NCBI GenBank assembly: GCA_030836785.1
Contig: JAUPLT010000090.1
Coordinates: forward strand, 1-39,176
DNA: 39,176 nt
Source: Actinomycetota bacterium
Lineage (GTDB): Bacteria; Actinomycetota; Actinomycetes; Mycobacteriales; Mycobacteriaceae
Direction: 5' to 3'
The notes under the pieces were generated by a model. It was given only the letters and a program-made list of their open reading frames with translations, was not told the DNA's origin and did no database searches. The first letter of the stretch is position 1, and the number at the start of each line of letters is the position of its first letter. This document shows positions 1 through 12,991 of this stretch, piece after piece. Both the position numbers and the translations under genes were made by a program.

Positions 1-2
1 CC

Positions 3-791
3 GGGACGCTGGATCCGATGGCCACCGGCGTGCTGGTCGTTGGTGTCGAACGGGCCACCAAGATCCTCGGTCTGCTGACCGCCACCGCGAAGTCGTATTC
101 CGCGACGATCCGACTCGGCCGGACAACCACCACTGAAGACGCAGAAGGTGACGTGCTGCAGGACATTCCCGCAGGATCCGTGTCCGAGGACGCGATTCTG
201 GCGGGGATCGCCGGGCTGCGCGGGCAGATCAATCAGCGGCCCTCAGCGGTCAGCGCCGTCAAGGTCGGCGGCAAACGCGCCTACCAGTTGGTGCGAGAGG
301 GCCAGGATGTGGAGCTTCCGGCCCGGACGGTCCGGATTGACCGGTTCGCCCTGCTCGAGATGCGGCGCGCGGGGTCGTTCACCGACCTCGACGTCGAGGT
401 CGATTGCTCGTCGGGCACCTATATCCGGGCACTGGCCCGCGATCTGGGGGAGATGCTGGGAGTAGGGGGGCACCTGACCGCGCTGCGCCGGACCCGGGTG
501 GGGTGCTTCGGACTGGATCAGGCCCGCACCCTCGACCAACTCGCCGAGCACCCCCGGCTGAGCTACACCCTCGACGAGGCCTGCCTGCTGGCGTTCCCGC
601 GCCGCGACATCACTGCCGCGCAGGCGGACGACGCCAGCCACGGACGTCCGCTGGCGGCTGCCGGGGTCGACGGGGTCTGGGCCGCCGCCGATCCCGAGGG
701 GCGGGTCATCGCGCTGTTGGAGGACCGTGGTGCTGCAACGAAATCCGTCGTGGTGATCCGCCCGGCGACGATGCGGGGTGGGGTTCTCTGA
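3..791 (+). CDS. truB: tRNA pseudouridine(55) synthase TruB, 5' end outside window
   Basis: Frame open from window edge: [20 protein letters not shown] catalytic-type motif, then [14 protein letters not shown]; stop at 789-791. Confidence 0.95.
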   Translation, partial: GTLDPMATGVLVVGVERATKILGLLTATAKSYSATIRLGRTTTTEDAEGDVLQDIPAGSVSEDAILAGIAGLRGQINQRPSAVSAVKVGGKRAYQLVREGQDVELPARTVRIDRFALLEMRRAGSFTDLDVEVDCSSGTYIRALARDLGEMLGVGGHLTALRRTRVGCFGLDQARTLDQLAEHPRLSYTLDEACLLAFPRRDITAAQADDASHGRPLAAAGVDGVWAAADPEGRVIALLEDRGAATKSVVVIRPATMRGGVL

Positions 792-907
792 GGAGGAGCC
801 GGGCTGTTGGGTGGGCCCGGCGACGATGCAGGGTGGGGTTCTCTGAGGAGGAGTCGGGCTGTTGGGTGGGCCCGGCGACGATGCAGGGTGGGGTTCTCTG
901 AGGAGGG
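761..907. repeat. 55-bp direct tandem repeat, about 2.7 copies (761-815, 816-870, partial 871-907)
   Basis: Unit cccggcgacgatgc[g/a]gggtggggttctctgaggaggag[c/t]cgggctgttgggtggg read directly; first copy contains the last codons and stop of truB. Confidence 0.95.
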
Positions 908-922
908 TGCGACGATGGAGGC

Positions 923-1339
923 ATGAAGAAGAAGTCTGTTCCCGCCGCCGCGACTGCCATCGACACGCTCATCGGAGGCGGGGTAGTCCGGGTGGCCACG
1001 GACGCGTCTGTGGCCGACGTCGCCAAGGCCATCGCGGACAAGAACATCGGTGCCGTCATTGTCGGCGACGAGGAGCGTCCCACTGCTCTGGTCAGTGAGC
1101 GTGACGTCGTCCGTGTCGTCGCCGGTGGGCGGGACCCGGGTGCGGTGCTCGCCCGCGATATCGCCAGCACCTCGCTGGTGTGGTGCGAAGCTGACGACAC
1201 GGTGGAGGAAGCCGCGATCCGGATGACTGATCGTGAGATCCGCCATCTGCTGGTTGAGCGCGACGGCGAGCTGGCCGGCATCGTCTCCAGCCGCGACCTG
1301 CTCGGCGTCTACGCCACTGACGTCGACCATGCACTCTGA
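923..1339 (+). CDS. CBS-domain protein (two CBS motifs)
   Basis: VATDASVADVAKAIADKNIGAVIVGDEE...ALVSERDVVRVVAG...IRHLLVERDGELAGIVSSRDLLGVY. Confidence 0.88.
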   Translation: MKKKSVPAAATAIDTLIGGGVVRVATDASVADVAKAIADKNIGAVIVGDEERPTALVSERDVVRVVAGGRDPGAVLARDIASTSLVWCEADDTVEEAAIRMTDREIRHLLVERDGELAGIVSSRDLLGVYATDVDHAL

Positions 1340-1368
1340 CGTGCTGACCCGCCATTAGGCTTGGGCAC

Positions 1369-2358
1369 GTGCAGCGCTGGCGCGGGCAAGACGACGTCCC
1401 CACGGACTGGGGTCGCTGCGTCCTGACGATCGGGGTCTTCGACGGTGTCCACCGCGGACACGCCGAACTGATCGCGCGAGCTGTCAAGGCCGGCCGGACC
1501 CGCGGTGTTCCCACGGTGCTGATGACCTTCGATCCGCACCCGATGGAAGTGGTGTTCCCGGGCAGCCATCCCGCCCAGCTGACCACGTTGACTCGACGAG
1601 CCGAGCTTGCCGAGCAACTCGGTATCGACGTCTTCCTGGTGATGCCGTTCACCACCGACTTCATGAAGCTCACCCCTGACCGCTACATCCACGAACTGCT
1701 GGTCGAGCGGTTGCACGTCCTTGACGTGGTGGTGGGTGAGAACTTCACCTTCGGCAAGAAGGCCGCAGGGACCGTTGCCACGCTGCGCACTGCCGGTGAG
1801 CGGTTCGGATTCTCGGTCGAGTCGGTGTCGCTGGTCGTCGAACGGCATCCCACCGAAACCGTCACCTACTCATCGACCTATATCCGGGCCTGTGTCGACG
1901 CCGGTGATGTGGTCGCCGCGGAGGAGGCGCTGGGCCGCCCGCACCGGGTTGAGGGCGTGGTGGTTCGCGGTGACGGCAGGGGTCGGAACCTCGGCTACCC
2001 GACCGCCAACATCGCGCCTCCGCTGTATTCGGCGATTCCCGCCGATGGCGTCTACGCCGCGTGGTTCACCGTCCTCGGCCCTGCTGCCGCCGAGAGTCCG
2101 GGAACCGGTTCCATGATCCCCGGGCAGCGGTATCCCGCGGCGGTCTCGGTCGGCACCAACCCGACGTTCTCCGGGCGTACCCGCACCGTCGAGGCCTTTG
2201 TTCTCGACACTTCCGCCGACCTCTACGGCCAGCACGTCGCCGTGGATTTCGTGTCCCGGCTCCGCGGCCAGGTCAAGTTCGGGTCGGTCGACGACCTGAT
2301 CGAGGCGATGCACCGCGATACGGGCCGGGCGCGGACGATTTTGGCAGCCCAGGCCTGA
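1369..2358 (+). CDS. ribF: Bifunctional riboflavin kinase/FAD synthetase (GTG start)
   Basis: LTIGVFDGVHRGHAELI, VVGENFTFGKKAAGT, GRGRNLGYPTANI motifs. Confidence 0.95.
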   Translation: MQRWRGQDDVPTDWGRCVLTIGVFDGVHRGHAELIARAVKAGRTRGVPTVLMTFDPHPMEVVFPGSHPAQLTTLTRRAELAEQLGIDVFLVMPFTTDFMKLTPDRYIHELLVERLHVLDVVVGENFTFGKKAAGTVATLRTAGERFGFSVESVSLVVERHPTETVTYSSTYIRACVDAGDVVAAEEALGRPHRVEGVVVRGDGRGRNLGYPTANIAPPLYSAIPADGVYAAWFTVLGPAAAESPGTGSMIPGQRYPAAVSVGTNPTFSGRTRTVEAFVLDTSADLYGQHVAVDFVSRLRGQVKFGSVDDLIEAMHRDTGRARTILAAQA

Positions 2359-2447
2359 ACCCGTAAGCTCCGTCCGGCACGTGCTGCGGTCCGCGGCGGC
2401 CGTGCCTCATTTTCTTTTCGCGGCACTGAAACAGATGGAGTATTGCA

Positions 2448-2717
2448 ATGGCGCTGACCGCCGAGCAGAAGAAAGAAATCCTGGGCAGCTACGGTCTGCA
2501 TGACACCGACACCGGTTCGCCGGAGGCCCAGGTGGCGATGTTGACCAAGCGCATCTCCGATCTCACCGAGCATCTGAAGATGCACAAGCACGATCACCAC
2601 TCGCGGCGCGGCCTGCTGCTGCTCGTCGGCCGTCGTCGGCGTCTGCTCAAGTACGTGGCCCAGGTTGACGTCGAGCGTTACCGTTCGCTGATCGAACGCC
2701 TCGGCCTGCGCCGCTGA
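2448..2717 (+). CDS. rpsO: 30S ribosomal protein S15
   Basis: 89 aa; [48 protein letters not shown]. Confidence 0.98.
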   Translation: MALTAEQKKEILGSYGLHDTDTGSPEAQVAMLTKRISDLTEHLKMHKHDHHSRRGLLLLVGRRRRLLKYVAQVDVERYRSLIERLGLRR

Positions 2718-2980
2718 TCGCACCCGTGCGGTAGGGCCGGGGCGTCCCGGCCGCCGTGTAACATCATTTTGGTCATGGCCGCGCCGCGGCACATGACCTG
2801 CGTCTCCCAGCGAGGCTTGCCCCGATCGGGCGGTCTTCGGTAGTGGCTGCCGGGAGGACTCCCCCCGGCCGCTTCGATCGACGGCCGCAGCCGTATCCGG
2901 GCAGGTTCTGCGCTCGGCATCGGTCGAGTTCACTGTGGCGACGCTAAAACCAGTGAACTGCAGAAAGGCTGTACGGACGA

Positions 2981-5200
2981 ATGTCTGTCGCTGAAATCGA
3001 CGAGGGCGTTTTCGAAGCCACCGCCACGATCGACAATGGGAGCTTCGGCACCCGCACCATCCGGTTCGAGGCCGGTCGGCTGGCCCAGCAGGCGGCGGGC
3101 TCCGTCGTCGCATACCTCGATGACGAGACCATGCTGCTGTCGGCGACGACCGCCGGCAGGAGCCCGAAGGAACACTTCGACTTCTTCCCGCTGACCGTCG
3201 ACGTCGAGGAGCGGATGTACGCCGCGGGCCGCATCCCCGGCTCGTTCTTCCGGCGGGAGGGCCGGCCGTCCACCGACGCCATCCTGACCTGCCGGCTGAT
3301 CGACCGGCCGCTGCGCCCGTCGTTCGTCTCGGGTCTGCGTAACGAGATTCAGGTCGTCGTCACCGTGATGAGCCTGGATCCCAATGAGCTCTACGACGTG
3401 CTGGCGATCAACGCCGCGTCGGCTTCCACTCAGATCGCGGGCCTGCCCTTCTCCGGCCCGGTCGGTGCGGTCCGAGTGGCGCTGATCAACAACCAGTGGG
3501 TGGCGTTCCCCACCGTCGAGCAGCTCGAGAGCGCGGTCTTCGACATGGTCGTCGCCGGCCGCGTCGTGCACGGCGGGGACGTCGCGATCATGATGGTCGA
3601 GGCCGAGGCCACCGACAAGGTCGTCGAGATGATCGCCGGCGGCGCGCAGGCACCGACCGAGGCCGTGGTCGCCGAGGGCCTCGAGGCGGCCAAGCCGTTC
3701 ATCGCCACCTTGTGCGCGACCCAGAGCGCCCTGGCGGAGAAGGCGGCCAAGGAGACCGCGGACTATCCGGTTTTCCCGGATTACGCCGACGACGTCTACG
3801 CGGCGGTTTCCCATGCCGCCGAGGAGTCCCTGGCGCAGGCCTTGTCGATCGCGGGCAAGCAGGAGCGCAACGACCGCACCGACGAGATCAAGGCTGAGGT
3901 TCTCGGCCAGTTGGCGGAGAACTTCGCGGGCCGTGAGAAGGAGATCGGCGCAGCGTTCCGCTCGCTGACCAAGAAGCTGGTCCGCCAGCGCATTCTGACC
4001 GATCACTTCCGCATCGACGGGCGCGGCGTCACCGATATCCGCGCGCTGAGCGCTGAGGTCGCCGTGATCCCGCGGGCGCACGGCAGCGCCCTCTTCGAGC
4101 GCGGCGAGACGCAGATTCTCGGCGTCACCACTCTCGACATGGTCAAGATGGCCCAGCAGATCGACTCGTTGGGTCCGGAAACCTCCAAGCGCTACATGCA
4201 CCACTACAACTTCCCGCCGTACTCGACCGGTGAGACCGGCCGCGTCGGGTCGCCCAAGCGCCGCGAGATCGGCCACGGCGCACTCGCCGAGCGTGCCCTG
4301 ATGCCGGTGCTGCCCAGCATCGAGGACTTCCCCTACGCCATCCGGCAGGTGTCCGAGGCGCTGGGGTCCAACGGCTCCACCTCGATGGGCTCGGTCTGCG
4401 CGTCCACCCTGGCGTTGCTCAATGCGGGTGTGCCGCTGAAGGCCCCGGTTGCCGGTATCGCGATGGGCCTGGTGTCCGATCAGGTGGACGGCGAGACCCG
4501 GTATGTCGCGCTGACCGACATCCTCGGCGCGGAGGACGCCTTCGGCGACATGGACTTCAAGGTCGCCGGCACCAAGGAATTCGTCACCGCGCTGCAGTTG
4601 GACACCAAGCTCGACGGCATCCCGTCGAAGGTGCTGGCCGGCGCTCTGGCCCAGGCCAAGGACGCCCGCCTGGCGATTCTCGAAGTGATGGCCGAGGCCA
4701 TCGACGGCCCGGACGAGATGAGCCCGTATGCGCCCCGCGTCACCGCCATCAAGATTCCGATCGACAAGATCGGCGAGGTCATCGGGCCCAAGGGCAAGAT
4801 GATCAACGCGATCACCGAGGAGACCGGGGCGCAGATCTCCATCGAGGACGACGGCACCGTGTTCGTCGGTGCCACCGACGGCCCGTCCGCGCAGGCGGCG
4901 ATCGACCGGATCAATGCCATCGCCAATCCGCAGCTGCCCAAGATCGGCGAGCGGTTCCTCGGAACGGTGGTGAAGATCACCGACTTCGGGGCATTTGTTT
5001 CGCTGCTGCCCGGCCGCGACGGTCTGGTCCACATCTCCAAGCTGGGTAAGGGCAAGCGGATCAACAAGGTTGAGGACGTCTGCACGGTCGGTGACAAGCT
5101 GCGGGTGGAGATCGCCGATATCGACAACCGGGGCAAGATCTCGCTGGTTCCGGTCGCCGATGACGCGCAGGCCGCCCCGGCGGAGGCCCCAGCCGGCTGA
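2981..5200 (+). CDS. pnp: Polyribonucleotide nucleotidyltransferase / guanosine pentaphosphate synthetase
   Basis: RNase PH-like domains ([63 protein letters not shown]), KH ([12 protein letters not shown]), S1 domain. Confidence 0.97.
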   Translation: MSVAEIDEGVFEATATIDNGSFGTRTIRFEAGRLAQQAAGSVVAYLDDETMLLSATTAGRSPKEHFDFFPLTVDVEERMYAAGRIPGSFFRREGRPSTDAILTCRLIDRPLRPSFVSGLRNEIQVVVTVMSLDPNELYDVLAINAASASTQIAGLPFSGPVGAVRVALINNQWVAFPTVEQLESAVFDMVVAGRVVHGGDVAIMMVEAEATDKVVEMIAGGAQAPTEAVVAEGLEAAKPFIATLCATQSALAEKAAKETADYPVFPDYADDVYAAVSHAAEESLAQALSIAGKQERNDRTDEIKAEVLGQLAENFAGREKEIGAAFRSLTKKLVRQRILTDHFRIDGRGVTDIRALSAEVAVIPRAHGSALFERGETQILGVTTLDMVKMAQQIDSLGPETSKRYMHHYNFPPYSTGETGRVGSPKRREIGHGALAERALMPVLPSIEDFPYAIRQVSEALGSNGSTSMGSVCASTLALLNAGVPLKAPVAGIAMGLVSDQVDGETRYVALTDILGAEDAFGDMDFKVAGTKEFVTALQLDTKLDGIPSKVLAGALAQAKDARLAILEVMAEAIDGPDEMSPYAPRVTAIKIPIDKIGEVIGPKGKMINAITEETGAQISIEDDGTVFVGATDGPSAQAAIDRINAIANPQLPKIGERFLGTVVKITDFGAFVSLLPGRDGLVHISKLGKGKRINKVEDVCTVGDKLRVEIADIDNRGKISLVPVADDAQAAPAEAPAG

Positions 5201-6552
5201 TGCCGCGACCGCAGGCAGCTAAACCCGGCGGTGCATCGCTTCGCCGTGGCCGGAGTCCCAAGGGCGCTCCGGCCACGGTGAATCGCACTGTTCTCCCGGG
5301 CGGTTTGCGCGTGGTTACCGAGTACGTGCCGTCCGTCCGCTCGGCGTCAATCGGGGTGTGGGTCAACGTCGGTTCCCGCGATGAAGGCCCCACCGTCGCC
5401 GGGGCGGCGCACTTCCTGGAACACCTGCTGTTCAAGGCCACCCCGACACGTACCTCGGTGGAGATCGCCCAGGCGGTCGACGCCGTCGGCGGCGAACTCA
5501 ACGCCTTCACCTCTCGTGAGCACACCTGCTACTACGCTCACGTTCTCGATGAGGACCTCGAGTTGGCGGTCGACCTGGTCGCCGACGTCGTTCTCAACGG
5601 GGTCTGCGCTCCCGACGACGTCGAGGTCGAGCGGGACGTGGTGCTCGAAGAGATCGCCATGCGCGACGACGATCCCGAGGACACCCTCGGTGACGTTTTT
5701 CTGGCGTCGATGTTCGGGGACCATCCGGTGGGCCGTCCGGTGATCGGCAGCGTTGACTCCGTCTCGGCGATGACCCGCAGTCAGTTGCGCTCGTTCCACG
5801 TTCGCCGCTACGTCCCCGATCGGATGGTCGTCGCGGTAGCCGGGAACGTCGACCACCGGAATGTGGTGAGCCTGGTGCGGGAATACTTCGGCCACCGACT
5901 GGTGCATGGCCGAACCCCGCAGGCACCGCGCAAGGGCACCGGCCGGGTTGCCGGCCGGCCGCGGCTGGACCTCGTTCATCGCGACAGCGAGCAGACCCAC
6001 CTCAGCCTCGGGGTCCGGGTGCCGGGGCGGCGCTGGGAGCACCGCTGGGCGCTGGCGGTACTCAACACCGCTCTGGGCGGTGGCCTGAGTTCGCGGCTCT
6101 TTCAGGAGATCAGGGAGTCCCGCGGTCTGGCCTATTCGGTGTACTCCGCGGTCGACACCTTCGCCGATGGCGGAGCGCTCTCCGTCTATGCGGCCTGCCT
6201 GCCGGAGCGGTTCGGCGAGGTCGCGCGGGTGACCACCGAGGTCCTCGGGGCGGTCACACGTGACGGCATCACCGCGGACGAGTGCCGGATCGCCAAGGGT
6301 TCGATCCGCGGGGGTTTGATTCTCGGATTGGAGGACTCTGCCTCACGGATGAACAGGCTTGGCCGTAGCGAACTCAACCACGGCGAGTACCGCAGTATCG
6401 ACGACACCCTGGCGCACATCGACAAGGTGACTGTCGAGGAGGTCAACGCGGTGGCCCGGCGGGTGCTCGCCGGCAGTTACGGCGCCGCTGTCCTCGGCCC
6501 GCACCGGAGCAAGCGCTCACTTCCCGCACCGTTGCGCGCGATCGCCGGCTGA
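5200..6552 (+). CDS. pepR: M16-family zinc peptidase (PepR-like)
   Basis: HFLEHLLFK (HxxEH) and following E; 1-nt overlap with pnp stop (TGATG). Confidence 0.92.
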   Translation: MPRPQAAKPGGASLRRGRSPKGAPATVNRTVLPGGLRVVTEYVPSVRSASIGVWVNVGSRDEGPTVAGAAHFLEHLLFKATPTRTSVEIAQAVDAVGGELNAFTSREHTCYYAHVLDEDLELAVDLVADVVLNGVCAPDDVEVERDVVLEEIAMRDDDPEDTLGDVFLASMFGDHPVGRPVIGSVDSVSAMTRSQLRSFHVRRYVPDRMVVAVAGNVDHRNVVSLVREYFGHRLVHGRTPQAPRKGTGRVAGRPRLDLVHRDSEQTHLSLGVRVPGRRWEHRWALAVLNTALGGGLSSRLFQEIRESRGLAYSVYSAVDTFADGGALSVYAACLPERFGEVARVTTEVLGAVTRDGITADECRIAKGSIRGGLILGLEDSASRMNRLGRSELNHGEYRSIDDTLAHIDKVTVEEVNAVARRVLAGSYGAAVLGPHRSKRSLPAPLRAIAG

Positions 6553-6559
6553 GGCGTCC

Positions 6560-7582
6560 ATGCTGAGCCTGAGCGACCTGGCCGTTCCGCTGCTCGGGGC
6601 GCCGATGGCCGGCGGACCTGGCACGCCGCGACTGGCGGCGGCGGTTTCGGAGGCCGGCGGGCTCGGGTTCCTGGCGGCGGGTTATCTCACCGCCGAACGA
6701 TTGGCCGCCGATATCGCGCAGACCCGGGCGATCACTCCCGGGCCAGTCGGTGTCAACATCTTCGTCCCGCAGCAGTGCACCGCGAGCGCTGGCGAACTTG
6801 ACGCGTACCGTCGGGCGCTGCTGCCGCTGGCCAGGCGTTTCGGGGTCGAACCGGGTGTCCCGCGTCACGACGACGATGCCTGGGAGGCCAAGCTGGAGGT
6901 CGTCGCAGACACCAGGCCGGAAGCGGTGTCCTTCACCTTCGGCTGCCCGCCCGCAGCGGTCCTGTCCCGGCTGCGCGAGCTCGGAATCCTGACGTTGGTG
7001 ACCGTTACGAGCAGATCCGAAGCCGAGCAGTCCTTGGCTGCCGGGGCCGGCGCGCTGGTCGCCCAAGGGCCGGAGGCCGGCGGGCACCGCAGCGTGTTCG
7101 CCCCTGACCGACGGCCACCGAAGGCTCCGCTGGGTGCGCTGCTCACCGTCACGGTGGGTGCCGGTGTTCCGGTGGTGGCCGCGGGTGGCATCGGAGACGC
7201 GGCCGCGGTGGCCCGGGTGCTGGCCGGGGGAGCGGTGGCCGCGCAGGTGGGCACCGCACTACTGCTCTGCGATGAGGCCGCAACCAATCCCGTTCATCGG
7301 GCCGCGTTGTCCGGCAGTGAGTTCAGCGCCACCGTCGTCACGCCGTGTTTCACCGGCCGCCACGCGCGCAGCCTCGCCAACGATTTCACCGGGCGTTACG
7401 ACGCGATCGCCCCACTGGGGTACCCCCAGGTACACCAGATCACCGGCCCCATCAGGGCGGCGGCGGTCGCCGCCGGCGACCCACAGGCCACAAGTCTGTG
7501 GGCCGGCACCGCCTGGCGGGACATCGGCGGGGGATCGGCTGCGCGCATCGTCACCGCACTCGGAGAGAGAAGCTGCCGATGA
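6560..7582 (+). CDS. Nitronate monooxygenase / 2-nitropropane dioxygenase family
   Basis: APMAGGPGTPRLAAAVSEAGGLGFLAAGYL; GADALVAQGPEAGGHR-like motif; VPVVAAGGIGDAAAVARVLAGGAVAAQVGTALL. Confidence 0.92.
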   Translation: MLSLSDLAVPLLGAPMAGGPGTPRLAAAVSEAGGLGFLAAGYLTAERLAADIAQTRAITPGPVGVNIFVPQQCTASAGELDAYRRALLPLARRFGVEPGVPRHDDDAWEAKLEVVADTRPEAVSFTFGCPPAAVLSRLRELGILTLVTVTSRSEAEQSLAAGAGALVAQGPEAGGHRSVFAPDRRPPKAPLGALLTVTVGAGVPVVAAGGIGDAAAVARVLAGGAVAAQVGTALLLCDEAATNPVHRAALSGSEFSATVVTPCFTGRHARSLANDFTGRYDAIAPLGYPQVHQITGPIRAAAVAAGDPQATSLWAGTAWRDIGGGSAARIVTALGERSCR

Positions 7583-8490
7583 CGTTGTCGCGGCGTCATC
7601 TGCTGCTGTCCACCGCCGCCGTTGTCGCGGCGTGCGGGCGCCCAGCCCCGGCGGATCCGAACTTGAGCGATCCCGCCGAGCCACTGCCGCCGATCGAGAC
7701 GCGTATCGGGGCGCTCGAGCATAGATACGATGCCCTCGTCGGTCTCTACGGCGCCAATCTCGACAGCGATCGGACCGTCAGCCACCGCGAGGCCGACCCG
7801 TTCGCGCTGTGCTCGACCTTCAAGGCGTATCTCGCGGCCCGGGTGCTCCACGCTGCGCAAACGGGCGAACTCCGGCTCACCGACACGATCGTAGTGAATC
7901 CCGCTGCGTTGCAACCGCATTCGCCCGTGACGGAGCGGGAGGCGGGCGGACCTGTTCCGCTGGGGACGCTATGCGCCGCCGCGCTGCAACAGAGCGACAA
8001 CACCGCTGCGAACCTGCTGCTCGCCAGAGTCGGTGGACCGCCCGCGATCACCGCGTTCGCCCGGCTGATCGGCGACGAGCAGACCAGGCTCGACCGCTGG
8101 GAGACCGACCTCAACACCGCACTGCCGGGCGATCCCCGGGACACCAGCACCCCGCGCGCTCTGGGCGGCGGGATCCGGACCCTGCTGACCGGGACGGTGC
8201 TCGACGACACACACCGCCGGCAACTCGATGAATGGATGCGCGGCACCATGACCTCGGCACGCAGCATGCGGGCCGGCCTGCCGGCGGACTGGACCTCCGC
8301 CGACAAGACCGGGGCCGGGGACTATGCCAGCACCAATGACGTCGGTATCGCCTACGGACCCGCCGGTGAACGGATCCTGCTGTCGGTCATGACGAGAACA
8401 CGAAGCGACAACCCGGCGGCGGCGGCTCTGCAGTCGCTGATCGCCGAGGTGACGGCCCTGGTGCTGCCGACGCTCCTGGGCCGGGGTTAG
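7579..8490 (+). CDS. Class A beta-lactamase, probable Tat-type lipoprotein signal
   Basis: [18 protein letters not shown]-terminus; SxxK (CSTFKAYLA), SDN ([12 protein letters not shown]), ExxLN (WETDLN), KTG (DKTGAG); ATGA overlap with previous gene. Confidence 0.93.
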   Translation: MTLSRRHLLLSTAAVVAACGRPAPADPNLSDPAEPLPPIETRIGALEHRYDALVGLYGANLDSDRTVSHREADPFALCSTFKAYLAARVLHAAQTGELRLTDTIVVNPAALQPHSPVTEREAGGPVPLGTLCAAALQQSDNTAANLLLARVGGPPAITAFARLIGDEQTRLDRWETDLNTALPGDPRDTSTPRALGGGIRTLLTGTVLDDTHRRQLDEWMRGTMTSARSMRAGLPADWTSADKTGAGDYASTNDVGIAYGPAGERILLSVMTRTRSDNPAAAALQSLIAEVTALVLPTLLGRG

Positions 8491-9602
8491 GCGAGCAGGC
8501 CCGCCGGATCCGTGTAGCGAAGATCCAGGTCGCGGGCGACTTCGGCGTTCAGCAGTTGGCCGTCGTGGGTGGACAGCCCCTTCGCCAGAGCCGCGTCGGA
8601 GAAGCAGGCCCCCTGCCAGCCCTTGTCGGCAAGCTTGAGCACGTAGGGCATGGTCGCATTGGTCAAGGCGTACGTCGACGTCCGCGGTACCGCGCCCGGC
8701 ATGTTCGCCACGCAGTAGAACACCGACTCGTGCACCGTGAAGGTCGGGTCGTCATGGGTGGTGGGCCTTGAGTCCTCGAAACAGCCGCCCTGGTCGATGG
8801 CAATGTCGACCAAGACGGCGCCGGGCTTCATCTGCGCGACGGTGTCGTTGGTGACCAGTTTCGGGGCCTTCGCCCCGGGCACCAGGACCGCACCGATCAC
8901 CAGGTCGGCCTGCTTGACGGCATTCTCCAGATCCAGCCGCGAGGAGTAGCGGGTCTCAATGGCGCCGCCGTACTCCGCGTCGATCTTGCGCAGCGTGTTG
9001 ACGTTGAGGTCGAACACGGTGACGTGCGCGCCCATACCCCAGGCCACCGCAGCGGCATTGTCGCCCGCCATGCCGCCGCCGATCACGACGACCACCGCCG
9101 GAGCCACGCCGGGTACGCCGCCCATCAGGACACCTCGACCTCCCTGGGTGCGCATCAGGTGGTAAGCACCGACTTGGGCCGACAGTCGGCCGGCGACCTC
9201 GCTCATCGGCGCCAGCAGAGGCAGCGCCCCGTCTGCGGTCTGCACGGTCTCGTAGGCGATCGACGTCGTGCCCGAGGCGAGCAGGGCGTCGGTACAGGGC
9301 CGCGAGGCTGCCAGGTGCAGGTAGGTGAACAGCACCTGCCCCTTGCGCATCCGGCTGTATTCCGGCTCGATCGGCTCCTTCACCTTCAGCAGCAGATCCG
9401 CATCGGCCCACACCTGTTCGGCGGTGTCGAGGATCGTCGCGCCCGCGGAGGTGAAGTCGGCATCGGTGATCGCCGACCCGTTTCCGGCGCCGGCCTGGAT
9501 CAACACGTCGTGGCCGCGGCGGACCAGTTCGCTCACCCCGGCCGGGGTGATGGCAACCCGGTATTCGTTGTTCTTGATCTCAGTGGGGACACCGACGCGC
9601 AC
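8487..9602 (-). CDS. ald: Alanine dehydrogenase
   Basis: [75 protein letters not shown]. Confidence 0.97.
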   Translation of the reverse strand: MRVGVPTEIKNNEYRVAITPAGVSELVRRGHDVLIQAGAGNGSAITDADFTSAGATILDTAEQVWADADLLLKVKEPIEPEYSRMRKGQVLFTYLHLAASRPCTDALLASGTTSIAYETVQTADGALPLLAPMSEVAGRLSAQVGAYHLMRTQGGRGVLMGGVPGVAPAVVVVIGGGMAGDNAAAVAWGMGAHVTVFDLNVNTLRKIDAEYGGAIETRYSSRLDLENAVKQADLVIGAVLVPGAKAPKLVTNDTVAQMKPGAVLVDIAIDQGGCFEDSRPTTHDDPTFTVHESVFYCVANMPGAVPRTSTYALTNATMPYVLKLADKGWQGACFSDAALAKGLSTHDGQLLNAEVARDLDLRYTDPAGLLA

Positions 9603-9696
9603 ACTGGCTCCTCGTTCAGGCGGAATGTTCTCTATAGTGTGAAGAATTGGCGGGCGGTTGGTGATAAGGCCGACAAAGATTCGCTAAAGTCGCGGT

Positions 9697-10212
9697 ATGC
9701 CCGAACAAAAGACAGCCACAGGGTCCTTGGTCCGGGATGTGCCGAAGGATCTTCGGCCGGTCGACCTCGATGACGTCGACCGCCGGGTCCTGACGATCCT
9801 GCATTCCGACGCCCGGATATCGAACAGTGCGCTGGCCGAGGCTGTCGGGATCGCGCCGTCGACCTGCCACGGGCGGGTCCGTCGACTCCAGGATCTCGGC
9901 GTCATCCGCGGCTTCTACGCCGACGTCGACCCGGCGGCGATCGGTCTGCCCCTGCAGGCGATGATCGCGGTGCGGTTACAGGCGGGGGCCCGCGGCAGGA
10001 TCCGGGGGTTCGTCGCGCAGATTCGCCGTCGACCCCAGGTGATTGATGTGTACTTCCTGGCCGGCGCCGATGACTTCCTCATCCATGTGGCGGCCCGGGA
10101 CACCGACGATCTGCGATCGTTCGTGGTCGACAATCTCAACGCCGATGCCGACGTCGCCGGCACCCAGACCTCGCTGATCTTCGAGCATCTGCGGGGGGCG
10201 TCCCCGCTGTAA
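9697..10212 (+). CDS. aldR: Lrp/AsnC family regulator, divergent from ald (AldR-like)
   Basis: LDDVDRRVLTILHSDARISNSALAEAVGIAPSTCHGRVRRLQDLGVIRGFYADVDP; position divergent from ald. Confidence 0.88.
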   Translation: MPEQKTATGSLVRDVPKDLRPVDLDDVDRRVLTILHSDARISNSALAEAVGIAPSTCHGRVRRLQDLGVIRGFYADVDPAAIGLPLQAMIAVRLQAGARGRIRGFVAQIRRRPQVIDVYFLAGADDFLIHVAARDTDDLRSFVVDNLNADADVAGTQTSLIFEHLRGASPL

Positions 10213-10222
10213 AGTTGGGGCC

Positions 10223-12084
<1,862 letters not shown>

Positions 12085-12088
<4 letters not shown>

Positions 12089-12537
12089 CCCGCCTCCTGG
12101 TCGTTCACCACACCCCGTCGCCGGCCACCCGCGAACTGCTCGAAGCGGTCCTCGCCGGCGCCTCGGACCCGGCTATCGACGGGGTGGAGGTCGTCGCGCG
12201 TCCGGCGCTGGCCGCCACCGTCCCCGACGTGCTCGACGCCGACGGCTACCTGTTCGGCACCCCGGCGAACTTCGGGTACATGTCCGGTGCGCTCAAGCAT
12301 TTCTTCGACACCGTGTACTACCCGGTTTTGGACCACGTCCGCGACCGCCCTTACGGTTTGTGGGTACACGGCAACGACGACACCGCCGGCGCGGTGTCGT
12401 CCGTGCAGCGGATCGCGACCGGCCTGGGCCTGCGTCCGGCCGCCGTGCCGCTGTGCGTGACCGGCTTGGTCGGTCCCGATACCCGGCGACGGGCCTCCGA
12501 ACTGGGTGGCACGCTGGCCGCGCTGCTGATGAAGTGA
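12085..12537 (+). CDS. Flavodoxin/NAD(P)H-dependent oxidoreductase family protein
   Basis: LLVVHHTPSPATRELLEAVLAG; LFGTPANFGYMSGALKHFFDTVY. Confidence 0.85.
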
Positions 12538-12543
12538 GGTTTC

Positions 12544-12990
12544 ATGACTGGAATTGCCGATATTGCGCTGGGAGCCGCCCCGATCGCCGGGGGAGCGCTC
12601 GTGGGTGTCATCGCGGGCGGACTCAAGGGCCCGGACTTCCGCGGCATGATCAGGTCCGATATCGAACTGCTCGACAAGATCCCGCCGGAGAACGCTCGAC
12701 TGCGGGCCGAACTCGAGGCCAGCATCAACCGGCGGATCCAGGACCTCATCATCAGCACCGAGAAGAGCCGCGATCTGATTCAGGTCGCGGCCTCCTACAA
12801 GGGGAACTGGCGCGATTTTGTGGTGTTCCTCTGTGCGGTGCTCTTCACGCTCGTCTGGTGGAACATTCCGCACGAGCGGACCAACTGGCTGCCGATGTTC
12901 ATCGTCCTGCTGGTGCTCTCCGCGCTTGTCGGGTTTTACGCATGCCGCGGGATCATTCGCGCGCTTAGCGAGTTGCGCCACCGCCGATAG
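12544..12990 (+). CDS. Hypothetical membrane protein, coiled-coil-like region plus two C-terminal TM segments
   Basis: Uninterrupted ORF with RBS-like aggt upstream; FVVFLCAVLFTLVWW and LPMFIVLLVLSALVGFYAC. Confidence 0.7.
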   Translation: MTGIADIALGAAPIAGGALVGVIAGGLKGPDFRGMIRSDIELLDKIPPENARLRAELEASINRRIQDLIISTEKSRDLIQVAASYKGNWRDFVVFLCAVLFTLVWWNIPHERTNWLPMFIVLLVLSALVGFYACRGIIRALSELRHRR

Positions 12991-12991
12991 T

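Noticed and set aside
404-901. 165-aa ORF overlapping truB and the 55-bp repeat
   Set aside because: Out-of-frame ORF generated by truB shadow plus repeat; repetition of AVGW/GGVL comes from the DNA repeat, not a protein domain.
2930-5032. 700-aa minus-strand ORF antisense to pnp
   Set aside because: High-GC shadow ORF; composition is D/G/R/L-rich with no recognisable domain and it fully overlaps a strongly conserved gene.
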